NCBI GenBank assembly: GCA_905221605.1
Contig: CAJNDS010002345.1
Coordinates: forward strand, 1-64,000
Length of the DNA: 64,000 bases
Direction: 5' to 3'
DNA from: Symbiodinium natans
Taxonomy: Eukaryota; Sar; Dinophyceae; Suessiales; Symbiodiniaceae
In this document: positions 46,541 through 57,298 of the stretch, in pieces
Layout of the letters: each line of letters begins with the position of its first letter
How positions within the stretch are numbered: the first letter of the stretch is position 1
Notes under the pieces: model-generated
What the model was told of the DNA's origin: nothing
What the model saw: the letters and a program-made list of their open reading frames with translations, nothing else
The model's database searches: none
Made by a program: the position numbers and the translations under genes

Positions 46541-49500
46541 GCAGACTCCACTTGCGGCCGCGGACAGCCGTTCGCAATCACAGTGGGGTTTAGGGTTTAG
46601 GGTTTAGGGTTTGAACCCGATGTACAGCATCAAGGCCTGTGCCTGTCCCTGGCCGTTCCCCTATAAGGTGTACCCGCTGGTGCCGCTCTGCCCCAAATCC
46701 TGCGCCCCAACCCTCCTGGACCCTAGTGCTCTCGCCCGAAACCTAAACCCTAAACCCAAACCTGACCTGAAACCCTAAACGCTAAACCCTAACCCTAAAC
46801 CCTAAACCCTCCAGCTCAAACACAACCACTCTCAGGCCAGAGCCAGAGGATGAGACACGGTTTCACGGTTGAGCTCGGGTAGGTCTGGGCGATTAAGAAC
46901 CTCAGCATCAGTAGCTTTTGAGCTCGGGGTTTAGGGTTTAGGGTTTAGGGTTTAGGGTTTAGGGTTCGGGGTTTAGGATTTAGGAGTTAGGGTTTAGGAT
47001 TTAGGGGTTGGGGCTTGGGATTCTTTTTGGTTTAGGGATTGGCGTTGTGAGGGTTTGGGATTGGGATAGAACCACCAATACCTAAACCCTAAACCCCAAA
47101 CCCAAAACCCTAAACCTTTAGGGCGGCTTAGGGTGAAGAAGCACATCGCCCATTAGCACCGCAGGCTTAGCGTGAAGTCTTGCATAGAAGGTATGTGAAC
47201 TTGTAGGGTTTAGGGTTTATATATTGGGCTCCCTATCGGCCTAAAGCCCTGAACCCTAAGGCCTAAACCCTAAACCCCACAGGGACATAATTACAGAACC
47301 TCCCATGCGTGTTTTACAGGTACCATACCGTTTGGGGCCCTAGGGTATGAGGGCTAGGGTTAATGGATTGCATGAACTTTATATGCCCAGAATGTTATGG
47401 GATGGGTACTTCTCCGTCACATGATAAAAGAGCTCGACTAGTGAAAGCTAGGACATGAAATGCTGAACCCTAAACCCTCTAGACCTAAAGCCTAAAGCCT
47501 AAAGCCTAAACCCAACACCCAACACCCAAAACCCAAAACCCTAAACCCAAAACCCTAAACCCTAAACTCGGCTCAGACAAGAGGCGTCCACACCCAGAAC
47601 CGGCACCAGTCGCGGTTGTTTCGGCCGGCCAGAGCATCCTCTGGCCTTGGTAACCCAGCAGCCACATCAGAAAGGGCACCTCTGGGCTCCCTAAACCCTA
47701 AACCCTAAACCCTAAACCCTAAACCCTATAAACCCCAAACCCTAAACCCAAAACCCGAAACCCTAAACTCTAAGCCCTCCACTGGGGGGCTACTTCAATC
47801 AGGGAACTTAGAACCCGGCAAAAGGGCAACAAGGGCACCGCTTGGCTACCAAGTGGCCACTCCTCGCTGCACGAAGTCCCGGCCCGATCTCAGGGGGCTT
47901 TAGGGGGGTCTTAGGGGCTTTAGGTAGGGTCTATAGGGTTTAGGGTTTAGGATTTAGGGTTTAGGGTTTGCGGGGGTTTAGGGGGTTTAGAGGGTTTAGG
48001 GGGCTTTAGGGGGGGTCTTAGGGGTGTTAGGGGGGTGTAGCCGGGTTTCAGGGGCTTGAGGGAGTTGAAGGGGGTTTAGGGGCTGTGGGTGGGTTGAGGG
48101 ATTTAAGGGCTGTAGGGGTTTTCGATGAAGGGGCTTTAGGGGCTTCAGGGGTGTTAGGGAGCATTTAGGGGCTGTGGGGCTTCGTGGCTTTCGGGCTTAA
48201 AGGGTTTAAGGGCTCTAGGGCTTTAGGGTTGTAGGGGGTTCAGGATTTTAAGGGCTTTTGGAGTTTGAGGGGCTTTAGGTTCTAGGGTTTCAGGGTTTTG
48301 GGCTTTTACGTGTTTCAGGGTCCCAGGGGTTGCAGTTTAGGGTTTAAGGGTTGAGTAGTTTAGGATTCAGGGTTCAGGGTTTACAGGGTTTATCGAGGGG
48401 AGGTCTGGGAACTGGGTCAAAAAGTTTGCCTATTGGCTCACCTTCCTAAACCCTAAGCCCTAACCCCAGCCCCCCCACCCAAACCCTAAACCCTAAACTG
48501 CATTTGGGGTTTAGGACTGGGAGTTTAGGTGGTACGGGTATAGTAGTAGCATGCAAGGTTCAGGGCGTCGAGTGTCGGGTTTGTACTGCCCGCCTGTGCG
48601 ATGACCGCGCCCGCCCGTCTCAGTATCTGAGGAGTCCTGAACGGAGACTTATCAGTTTAAATCTTGGTAGCCCAGTATCTATACTGTAATCAGGGTACCC
48701 TGAACCCCAAAAGAAGAGGCAAAAGGGTATCATTGGCCTACAAGGCTTGGTAGCCCGGCACCCTTTTTTCGGTTGGTTACTTTACAAGGGAACCTTGAAA
48801 CGAAAACGAAGGGGCAAAAGGGTACCACTGGACTAGCAAGAAATTCCCCCTGAAAAAGCGAAACACCCGGCTTCCGAGGTGTCGAAACACCAGCATCCTC
48901 CGGTCAGAGCGCATTCGGTGCCCGGAGGTTTAGGGTTTAGGGTTTAGGGTTAGGGTTTAGGCCACAATAGGCCACAAAGGCCTAACCCTGAACGCACACC
49001 GTCTGCAGCTCGTGAGCACGGATTCTGGCCTGTGATAAGGCTTGAGCTTCAGTACGGTGGGCACAGAAAGCTTGAATCCATGTCATGGCCAACTCCGACA
49101 ACGATGAGGGCCTAGGGCTTTCATGCCTGAGATGATCCGTAGTTCGCTTTCAACACTCAACCCCAACCCTAAACCCTCATTCCTAAACCCTAAACCCTAA
49201 ACCCTAAATCCTAAACCCTAAACCCTAAACCCTAACCCCTAAACACCAAACCCTAAACCCTACTGAAACCCTAAACCCTAGGCCCTCGGCGTAAGGTTCT
49301 CGCCCTTCCAAAACGTAGCGATGTGGAGTTGGAATGAGTTTCGGCTTGAGGCTTGAGAGATCGCTACGACCAACCCCGAAACCCCAAACAATGATTGACA
49401 AAAACCCTATTCCCTCAACCCTAAACCCTAACCCCTACACCCTAAACCCTTCTCTCCTCCGAAGCGAGTTGAACCCTCTGAATCGATGCAAACCCGCAAG

Positions 49501-50770
49501 ACCCTAAACCGGAACCTCTTAAACCCTAGAAGCCTTAAAGCCCTAAACCCTGCCCTCTCTTGGGTTTTGGATGCCTCCTCCATCGGGGTCGCCATCTCTA
49601 TTTCGACGCTCACCGTCGTTCGGTCGTTCTCTGCGGCACCAAACCGGCGCCAAATCGGCTCAAGCAACGGAGGTGTCTGAGAAGGCTTGTTTCGTAACAA
49701 GTGTTTTCGTTTGTGTGTGCGTGTGTGTTTTCTCTTTTTTTGCAGGGGGGGGGGGGTTAAGGGCTGAAAGTTTAGGGTGGGGGAACGAGACTGTAGTTCC
49801 TATTGTTCCTTGGACTTTGGCCGGTGCCGCCATGGCGTCCTGCGTGGTGTAGGGCTTCTCTTTGGGGCGCCCGGGCTGAAGGTTTAGGGTTTAGGGTTTA
49901 GGGCTTCTTAGGGATTAGGGGTATCCAGAACTTGTGCCTGGCATCCGCTTGGAGTGCAATGGCAATGTCAGACAAGTCTGGGGTCACTCACTTCAATCAA
50001 CCCATCATCCTTACTACCCTCAACCTTAAACCCAAAACCCTAAAAAACCTAAACCCTGAACCTTGAACCCTCAACCCTAAGCCCTAAACCCTGAACCCGA
50101 AGCCCTGAAACCCTAAAACCCCTACAACCCCAGATTAACACCGAAAGGAGATCTGACAGGAGTAGGACAGGGGCCATTCGGGGGCTTAGATCGTTGAACC
50201 CAAACTCCACATCCACAGAAGCAGCCCATCGCTGAGCATTGGCAGTGAGTTTGTATAGGGTTTAGGGTTTGGGGTTTAGGGTTTAGGGTTTAGGGGCATG
50301 CAGCCCACAAGCCCTAAGCCTACAGTGCAGGCTGCAACTCACGACTGCTCGTGTCAAGTACCTCTGAGGTGGCGGCGGAATTGCCACGGCCTGCCGTTGG
50401 CTCGGCTCTGTGGGGCGGGGGGGGTTTAGGGTTTGGGGTTTAGGGTTTTGGGTTTACGGCTTCGGTTTAGGCGGTTCGTGTTTCGATCAGGGGCTCATGG
50501 GCATCCATCCCTGGTTTTCATTTTTCGGGGGAGGGCGGTTGTGTTCCTTGTCGCAAGGGACCCGAATGCTAAACTATGAATCAACCCATGACCGCACGAG
50601 GGTTTAGGGCTGTTGGCTTTCAGGGTTTGGGGCTTTGGCGCTCTCGCTGCCGTGGAGAAGGAGCTTCAACAAATGCTAACAATATAGGAACCTCGCAAGG
50701 GTTTATAGGGGTTCAGGGGTTTATGGGTTTTAGGGGTTCAGGGCTCCTTTTGAGAGAGAGGTCGCGCACC
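46541..50770. other. Islands, arrays and element remnants
   Basis: Telomere-like arrays at 46924-46985, 47690-47770, 47935-48010, 48920-48960, 49180-49280, 49880-49905 and 50260-50300. The islands 46608-46740 (plus) and 49555-49690 (minus, helical peptide AENDRTTVSVEIEMATP) have protein-like frames but no testable splice partners. A 93-codon plus frame at 49571-49852 crosses a G-run and is doubtful. No gene called. Confidence 0.5.
48663..48840. mobile_element. Two tandem introner-like elements
   Basis: The second copy starts CTTGG TAGCCCGGCACCC (~48747) and ends GGGTACCACTGGACTAGCAAG (its last 21 bases). These ends are inverted repeats of one another (CTTGSTAGYCC...). The first copy starts CTTGGTAGCCCAG at 48663 and closes with AAAAGGGTATCATTGG. 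The interior of the second has GGTTGGTTACTTTACAAGGG, matching 24251-24351 and intron 53548-53658. Non-coding. Confidence 0.7.
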
Positions 50771-50778
50771 CTGTTCTG

Positions 50779-53700
50779 CTAGCCCAGTGCGCTGGCCGTC
50801 TCACACCCCTCGCCATGCCCCGCTGTCTGGAGCAGGCGCACCACTTCCGTGTGGCTTCCAGCCGTGGCGCAAGCCTGAGGTTGACTAAGTAGTTACCAAA
50901 GAACCTTAACTGATATATGCTATGTCTCTTCACTAGATATTAGGTTTAGGGTTTGTAGGGTTTAGGGTTTAGGGTTTAGGGTTTAGGGTTTAGGGATTTG
51001 GGGCTTTACGTGTCTGAGCTGCCAACGAGCAGCCAGGGCGGTGTTCCCATCATGGTCAACCGCATCCGTGCAAGCGCCCGCCTCCAGCAAAAGGCGCACA
51101 ACTTCGACATGGCCCTGTTCAGCTGCCTTGGTTGAACCTATTTATAAACACCCTCTGAAGCAAAAAAAACACCCCTAGACCCTAAACCCAAAAACCTAAA
51201 CCCCAAACCCTAAACTCGAAGTAAAATAGAACCTATCCCAACAACCCACCTAGCTGCATCAATAAGAGCAGTCCTGCCCATCTTGTTCTTCAAGGCTGTA
51301 TCAGCACCGGATCCCAAAAGCAAGCGCACGATTTCAAGGTGGCCCCAGGAGGATGCATGGGTAAGCCTTGGGGCGAGGCTTAGGGTTTAGGGTTTAGGGT
51401 TTAGGGTTTAGGGTTTAGGGTTTAGGGTTTAGGGTTTAGGGTTTAGGGTTTAGGGTTTAGGAGGGTTTTCTAGGGTTTGCAGTCGGGCTTATAGGGTTTG
51501 TAGGGCTCGGGCTGTCATGGGGCTCTACGAACCCCCGAAGATGTTTCACAAAGGTATGTCGCCAAACAGACTCGAGAAGCGCAGCGTCGCCATCTTTATC
51601 GACCGGCAGCACGTCAGCCGAGGCCTCCAGAAGTAACCGCACGGTCTCCACCTTCAGCGGTTTAAATTTGAGGGCCCTATACCCAAGCAAGAAAAGTCCT
51701 ATTAGATTCATTGGGGTGAGGATTGTTTTTATAGGAACCCGGTGGAGATGGGATTTGACGGCCCCCCCTGCAAAGAGAAAATTCCAGTGAGCTATTTGGG
51801 TTTTCCAGGGGTTCAGACCCATAGATTTGTCGGGGTTCTTAATTAGGGTTACAAAGGGATGAGGACCAATAGGCCTACAGGAATTCACAACCCCAGCCAC
51901 ATGATTCCTCACCGACGCAATGATCAGAGGCGTGCACCCGCCGGCGTCCGCCAAGTTCCTGCGTGCCCCGGCATTCAGCAACAAGCGCAGGATTTCAATG
52001 TGGCCACAGTCGCTGGCGCAGAAAAGCGCCGTCTGACCAGCGCAGTTAGACAGATCCTTCTTGGCGTCGGCCATCAACAGCAAACGCACGGTGTCCACGT
52101 GGTTGCGGCACGCTGCGCAGATGAGGGCCGTGTCGCCATTCTGGTCCGCCAGGTCTTTAAGGGCTCCAGACTCCACCAACAAACGCACGATGTGCACATG
52201 GCCTTTCTGAGATGCACAGAACAGGGCTGTTCTGCCAGAGTGGTTCACATCCACGTCTGCACCGGCGTGTAGCAGCACTCGCACTGTCTCCACATGGTTA
52301 TTCGCAGAGGCGCAGCAGAGAGCTGTGTCTCGGCAGTTGTCGGCAACATCCTTCTGAGCGCCAGCCTCCAGAAGCAAGCGCGCAGTTTCGATGTGGCCTC
52401 GGTCACAAGCTGCAAAGAGAGCTGTCCTGCCGGCATGGTTCAGCAAGTCTGGATCCACATTGGAGCTCAAAAGCAACTGAACCGTCTGCGAACGGTTGCT
52501 CGCAGAGGCACAGATCAGAGCCGTGTCGCCATCAACGTCCGCCAGGTCTTTATGTGCTCCGGCACCCAGCAGCAGGCGCACGACTTCCACGTGGCCTCGC
52601 GCGGACGCGTGAATCAGGGCCGTGTCGCCGCAGGTGTCAGCACGGTCCATGTCAGCCCCAGCGCTGACGAGCAGCTGCGCAATCATCGCATTGTTGTGAA
52701 CGGAAGCAATGATCAGGGGTGAGTTGCCCTCGTGATCAGCCAATTCCTTGTTGGCCCCAGACTCCAGGAGTATCTGCACGAGTTCAAGAAATCCCCTGTC
52801 AGATGCACAGAAAAGCGGTGTCCAACCGGCATAGTCGGCCAAATCCTTGTCCGCACCTGCCTTCAACAGCAAGCGCACAATGTCCACGTTGCGGCTGCAC
52901 GTTGCAGCCTTGAGAGCTGTGCCACCGTCATAGTCAGCCAAGTCCTTGCTGGCTTTGGCCTCCAGCAACAACCGCACAATCTCAACGTGCCCTTTTTGCG
53001 ATGCGCGAGACAAGGCCGTCCTGCCTGAACTATGGAGGTCCAGATCAGCAACAGATAGTACAAGCAGTCGGACAATCTCCATGAAGCCGCTCGCGGATGC
53101 ACAACCCAATGCTGTGTCGTGGTCATTGTCGCAGGGATCCGTGCAGGCCTTGGCCTCCAGCAGCAAACGTGCCATGTCCACGTCGCCTCGCGCAGATGCG
53201 TGGATCAAGGCGGTCGCACCATCGTTGTCTGGGAGGTTTTTGTCCGCCCCGGCCTCGACTAGCAAACGTGCAACTGCCACGGCATTGTACATGGACGCGA
53301 TCAGCAGGGGTGTGTTGCCGTACTGGTTGGCCAGGTCCTTGTCTGCCCCAAACTCCAACAACAGTCGCGCAGTCTTCACGTGGTTCTCGGCAGATGCCAT
53401 AATCAAGGGTGTATTTCCTTCATGGTCCGACAGGTCTTTCTGAGCTCCCGCCTCCAACAGCAGCCGTGCAACTTCCACGTGGCCCCTCTCAGATGCGAAA
53501 AACAGCGGTGTTCCGCCATGGACGGCCAAGTCCTTCTCTGCCTTGGCCTCCTTAGTAGCCCAGTAACCATATTATAACAAGGGCACCCTTTTTTTGGTTG
53601 GGGTATAAGGGAACCAGAACCAAAAAGAAAGGGAAAAGGTACCACTGGGGGACCAAGCCTCCAAGAGCAAACGCACCGACTCCTTGTGTCCCGCTGATGC

Positions 53701-55949
53701 TGCAGCAACAAGAGGCGTTTCCCCCGCCAGGGTGGGCAGGTTCCTTCGTTGGACCCAACCAGAAGCCCCGGTCAGAAGTGCTTTTACTAACATGCCCTAA
53801 ACCCTGTAATACTTGCCGACCCCTAAACTGAAGACCCCTGAACCTACACACCTTGAAACGCTCACCTCTAAACCCCTAAACCCCTTTTACCCCAAGACCC
53901 TAAAGCCCCTACAGACCCCAAAGTCCCCCAAAGCCCCGACATTCCGAAAGCCCCCAACCCCCAAATCTGCTAAAGCCCCTAAAGCCCTAGAAGCCCTTAA
54001 TGCCTGCCCGAAACCCTAAACCCCCAGCAGCCCCTACACGCCCCAAAATATAAAGGAATTTCCACACAAAAAAAGGTCCCCCTAATATACACCCCCCCCA
54101 GAACTTCACAAAAAGGGTCCCCCTTCCCCCCCAATTTTCGCAGAGAGGCGGATCCTGGGGTCTGTCCAGCACCTTCTCTAGAGCCAGGGTGTGGCCCTTC
54201 GCGGCGGCAGCTGTTAACTCCTGGTTTAGGGTTTAGGGTTTAGGGTTTAGGGTGTAGGGTTTAGGGTTTAGGGTTTAGGGTTTAGGGTTTAGGGTTTAGG
54301 GCTTAGGGCTGAGGCCCGGTTTGTAGAGCATTTTCTGGGGCGGTGGTTACTCTTCTCGCTATTTCCCAACTTAAGCGATCGAGTCCAGGATTCAGATGCT
54401 TTTCGTTTTGGCTTTAGGGGGCAACCTCCCCATCTTGGTGTCAAGTTGACGCCTTGGTCTGCTGCGAAGGTCTTCGACACAACCTTGAGCTTTATCCGAA
54501 AGTCTTTTTAACATAAGTTGGGGACGGCAGCATCTTCTTCTGGCTGGTTCTTAGTAGGGAATGAGGGAATGAGCTAGGGCCCCCATTCCCTCATTCCCTA
54601 AACCCCAAACCCTAAACCCCAAACCCTAAACCCGTTGGCTTTTCTTTTGGAAGGGGTGGCGCGGTCTCAGGTATTATCCTGTACACATTGAGACTTGGAA
54701 GCCTGAAACTTACTGCTTAGACTAGGCAGACGAAGGGTTGATGGGCTTAGGGTTCAGGGTTCAGGGTTTAGGGTTTAGGGTTTAGGGTGTAGGGTTTAGG
54801 GTTTAGGGTGTAGGGTGTAGGGTTTAGGGTGTAGGGTTTAGGGTGTAGGGTTTAGGGTCTAGGGCTTGATGAGTTTTGGGACTTTGAGGTTCAGGAGTTC
54901 GACTCCTCGATCTCCTCCTGGGAGGGCGCGGAATAGGGGAGCAACACCAGCTGAAGGTCACCTTGCTTTCGTGGGTTCCCCTAATATCCCCCCATTAGGG
55001 TTTAGGGTTTAGGGTTTAGGGTTTAGGGTTTAGGGTCCCCCCAGCCCCATAATTAAGGTTCTTTAGGGATGATTCGGCCTCATTAAGGCTATTTCAGGGG
55101 GGAACCTAGATGGGGGCCGCACAGAGGGCATCAGAAAGACAGCTAAGTCATCCCCGAGTTGAACCATAACTAGAACCACTCAAACAACCCTAAACCCTAA
55201 ACCCTAAACTCTGAACCCTGAACCCTGAACCCTAAACCCTGAACCCAACCCTAAACCCTAAACCCTAAACTCTAAACCCTAAACCCAAAACCCTGAACCC
55301 CAACCACTCTACCCGCAAAGTCGCTGAGAAGCGACAGGTCCACGTCCTGACGCAGGCAGCTGCCGCTGTGGAGGAGCCGTTGCCGGAAGCGCGGGAGTCC
55401 GCAGAAGCGCCTGGGGCTTTTTGTAAAGGTTTAGGGTTTAGGCTTTAAGCTTTAAGCTTTCGGCTTTAGGGTTTAGGTCTAGGGTTTACATGGGGCTGGG
55501 GTCAAGGGTTTAGGGTCTAGGGCTGGGGGTTTCAGAGCAGCTTTGGAGACCCAAGGGGCTACAACAACCCTATAAACCCTAAACCCCAAGCCCGAAAGCC
55601 TGAACCCTAAGCCTAGGCTCTCCAGGTGTCTCTTCAGGCCAAGCAGGTCACCCAACTCCTCCCTGGGTATGGCCGCCACCTCTTCCCCAGACACTTTCCT
55701 TGGCTTCAATTTCCTCTCAAGTCCCTTAGGCCTAAACCCTTCAAGTCCTGAATAGGGATTATACTTTAATCATGTAATCATTCTCGTACTCCCATTTTTA
55801 TCCCTACTAAGGACTGTTAATCTAAGGGGCAACATCCCAATTTACAGCGCTTAAAGAAAGCCCTCCTTCAACTCCAAACCCCGAGAACGGACGCCCGGAT
55901 TCCATATCCGGAGCTCATCCGGCTCTGGGGAAGGAAGCTTGCGTTTCAT
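50779..55949 (-). CDS. Ubiquitin-like/ankyrin-repeat protein, 11 exons, 816 aa
   Basis: Complement join of 50779-50874, 51034-51126, 51258-51366, 51581-51651, 51901-53547, 53659-53743, 54150-54220, 54906-54961, 55313-55410, 55621-55698 and 55903-55949; 2451 bp, all phases agree, ATG to TAG. The first exons give a ubiquitin-like domain (ELRIW|KVSGEEVAAIP; GLPRFRQRLLHSG; DLQLVLLPYSAPS) followed by the linker EELTAAAAKGH and KVLDRPQDP. Then about twenty ankyrin repeats of ~33 residues follow (GHVEVVRLLLEAGA type), most in the 1647-bp exon. This architecture is common in dinoflagellates; ankyrin stacks bind proteins, and the partner is unknown. Introns begin GA (3), GC (5) or GT (2), all end AG|G, and several contain telomere-like arrays or small hairpin elements. 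Confidence 0.9.
50875..51033 (-). other. Ankyrin gene intron 10 (GC-AG) with telomere-like array
   Basis: Donor CTG|GCTGC, acceptor CTCAG|GCTTG, so GCT is repeated at both ends. About 50 bp in the middle is TTTAGGG on the plus strand. Splicing restores the repeat sequence TALACATAGSHTEVVRLL across the junction. Confidence 0.85.
51127..51257 (-). other. Ankyrin gene intron 9 (GC-AG) flanked by GCAGCT repeats
   Basis: Donor GAT|GCAGCT and acceptor CCAAG|GCAGCT give a perfect 6-bp direct repeat at the exon/intron joints, like a target-site duplication. The body carries CCCTAAA-like units (51177-51217). Splicing restores IDAAEQGHVEVVRLLL. Confidence 0.88.
51367..51580 (-). other. Ankyrin gene intron 8 (GC-AG), 85 bp of it TTTAGGG array
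   Basis: Donor CTGC|GCTTC, acceptor CCAAG|GCTTA with GCTT at both ends. A homogeneous array of about 12 TTTAGGG units lies at 51378-51462. This is the clearest case of a long telomere-like array inside a proven intron. Splicing restores DAALTHASSWGHLEIV. Confidence 0.88.
53548..53658 (-). mobile_element. Introner-like element forming ankyrin intron 6 (GC-AG)
   Basis: 111 bp. Both joints carry GGAGGC (TTGGAG|GC and AAGGAG|GC), a 6-bp direct repeat. The body has imperfect inverted ends: GTCCCCCAGTGGTACC on the coding strand versus GGTTACTGGGCTACTAAG. The interior GGTTGGGGTATAAGGGAACC matches the family at 24251-24351 and 48663-48840. Splicing joins LLLEA to KAEKDL, restoring a normal ankyrin repeat. 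Confidence 0.88.
54221..54905 (-). other. Ankyrin gene intron 4 (GA-AG) with array and hairpin
   Basis: The longest intron of the gene (685 bp). Donor ATCGAG|GAGTC and acceptor ACCAG|GAGTT share AGGAGT. It contains TTTAGGG arrays at 54222-54303 and 54760-54865 and a 50-bp hairpin at 54551-54600 (TAGTAGGGAATGAGGGAATG against CATTCCCTCATTCCCTA) related to the introner at 58710-58842. A 63-codon minus frame at 54289-54480 falls entirely inside it. Confidence 0.85.
54973..55105. mobile_element. Inverted-repeat element inside ankyrin intron 3, split by an array
   Basis: Within intron 54962-55312 (GT-AG). Starts GGGTTCCCC and ends GGGGGGAACC. The interior CCCCATAATTAAGG and TTAGGGAT matches the element at 7214-7312. 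About six TTTAGGG units sit in the middle of the element (55000-55034), where the 7.2-kb copy has none. Confidence 0.75.
55748..55840. mobile_element. TTGGGATGTT-family element inside ankyrin intron 1
   Basis: Lies in the GA-AG intron 55699-55902. Its reverse complement begins TTGGGATGTTGCCCC and contains TAACAGTCCTTAGTAGGGAT, matching the element at 31790-31868. The other end is diverged. The intron has almost no telomere-like repeat, so in this case the element is most of the intron. Confidence 0.7.
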
Positions 55950-55975
55950 GTCCGATGGCTTCTGCTGGAAAAGAT
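55950..55975 (-). promoter_or_regulatory. Possible spliced-leader trans-splice acceptor of the ankyrin gene
   Basis: Just upstream of the ATG the coding strand reads CTATCTTTTCCAG, a pyrimidine tract ending in AG 15 nt before the start codon. Dinoflagellate nuclear mRNAs receive a 22-nt spliced leader at such AG sites. No promoter motif is recognisable, so this is an inference from position and composition. Confidence 0.35.
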
Positions 55976-55979
55976 AGGG

Positions 55980-56590
55980 CTTCAGATTAGGGTTTACATG
56001 GGTTGGGGGTTTGTGGGGTTTAGAGGGTTGAGGGGGGTTTTCTTTCGGGTTTTCAGATTTAGGGTTCGCAGAGTTCAGGGTTTCGGCTTTGGGGTTTAGG
56101 GGGTTTTAGGAGAAAGGAGACCGCCAATTCACAGCGCTGGGAGCCGACCGTACATCAGCCAAATTACATGAGTCCGGGTTTAGGGTGTAGGGTTTAGGGT
56201 TTAGGGTTTAGGCTTTAGGGGAGTGTTGGATTTAGGGTTTCGGGTCCTGCTCCCCGGATATCCATTCCTTTCGGACTGAGCAAAGGGGGGTTTAGGGTTG
56301 AGGGTTTAGGGTTTAGGATTTAGGGTTTAGGGTTTGAAAATCCCCAACCTCAAGCCCTGAACCCCGACCCAAAACCCTGTCGAACCAAGTCACGAAAGCC
56401 TGGTCTCACGGCCCACGACCCCAGTCGCCCGAACGCCCCCAAACCCGAAACCCCCCAAAGAGTTGCCCGCTTCGAAAGAATCACAAGGTTTGAGGGTTGA
56501 GACTCTAGGAATTTTCGTTTCCTCGGAAGGGTTTAAATAGGGTTCGGGGTTCAGGTTTTAGGGCTTAGGGTTTAGGGTTGCGTAACCTTA
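55980..56590. other. Islands upstream of the candidate plus-strand gene
   Basis: TTTAGGG arrays at 56172-56210 and 56296-56335. The islands 56115-56175 and 56370-56460 have open plus frames; one opens after AAAG|GAG and could be an upstream exon of the gene at 56594, but its end phase does not fit. Nothing firm. Confidence 0.45.
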
Positions 56591-56593
56591 CAG

Positions 56594-57298
56594 GCCTCTT
56601 GGCTCGTTGCTGAGTTCTGCTCTCTGCTTGACAAATGGCAGGGGCCAAACCCGAACAAAGCCCGCCTGCAGACGTCCATCAATGTGCGCTGCCAGGTGAG
56701 CTCCACAAGCATGGTTTAGGGTTTAGGGTTTAGGGTTTAGGGTTTTAGGGTTTAGGGTTTTAGGGTTTAAGGTCCTCTAAAACATCAACAAGGGGAAACT
56801 ATCACAAGCGCCTAACTGGTACTGGCAGACTTGCTGATTGAAAAATATAAAGGACCTTCATCTGTTTCGCATGAGGGCTGGACGGCTTCGCTGCGATGCC
56901 CGGACAGAGGGCGCGAAATCCTAAATGTATAACGAAAACCTGAATCCTAAAACCTAAATCCTTAACCCATGCACCCTACACCTGGAACCCAAACCCTAAC
57001 CGCCCGAAGCTCTTGCCCGATGCGCCGGAGGGTGTGCCACAAAATGCTTAGAAACCGACATGAACCGTGGAAGAGGGGCTCGGGTTGAGGATTTAGGGCT
57101 GGCCTAAAGTTTCGGATTTAGAGCTTAGGGTTTGCAGTCTTTGCAGGATTTGTAGGGTTTAGGGCTTGGGGTTTAGGGTGCTGAGGGGGGTTTTAGGTTT
57201 GGGGGTTAGGAACAGATCCCACGGAGCAGGATTGCAACAGGGGTTTTGGGTCCTTGAGCGACAGGATGCGACAGGGAACCTGCATTCCAAGATCTTAG
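56594..57298 (+). CDS. Candidate four-exon gene, Cys-containing protein (3' part)
   Basis: Exons 56594-56695, 56853-56910, 57031-57089 and 57230-57298 join in phase and end in TAG. Each follows AG|G. Donors are GT (CCAG|GTGAG), GC and GA; the last intron has AGGATT at both joints, as in the proven introns. The protein part starts ASWLVAEFCSLLDKW, continues DLHLFRMRAGRLRCDART, then CATKCLETDMNRGRG, and ends GFGSLSDRMRQGTCIPRS. I recognise no family; the cysteines could be structural. Introns 1 and 3 contain TTTAGGG or TTAGGG-like repeats. Exon 2 has an alternative acceptor (CATGAG|GGC). The 5' end is missing. Confidence 0.42.

Noticed and set aside
44864-46593. Lys/Ser-rich and Phe/Arg-rich frames
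   Set aside because: Products of the GACTTTTC arrays, present on both strands.
53744-53793. ATG start for a shorter ankyrin protein (MLVKALLTG)
   Set aside because: These bases fall in intron 5; splicing 54150 to 53743 restores PQDP|NLPTLAGETPL and keeps phase with the upstream ubiquitin-like exons.
55313-55430. A convincing plus-strand open frame rich in Ala, Glu and Lys
   Set aside because: The minus strand of the same bases is exon 3 of the ankyrin gene (GLPRFRQRLL), which fits phase and family. This shows that an open, protein-like frame is weak evidence in this window.
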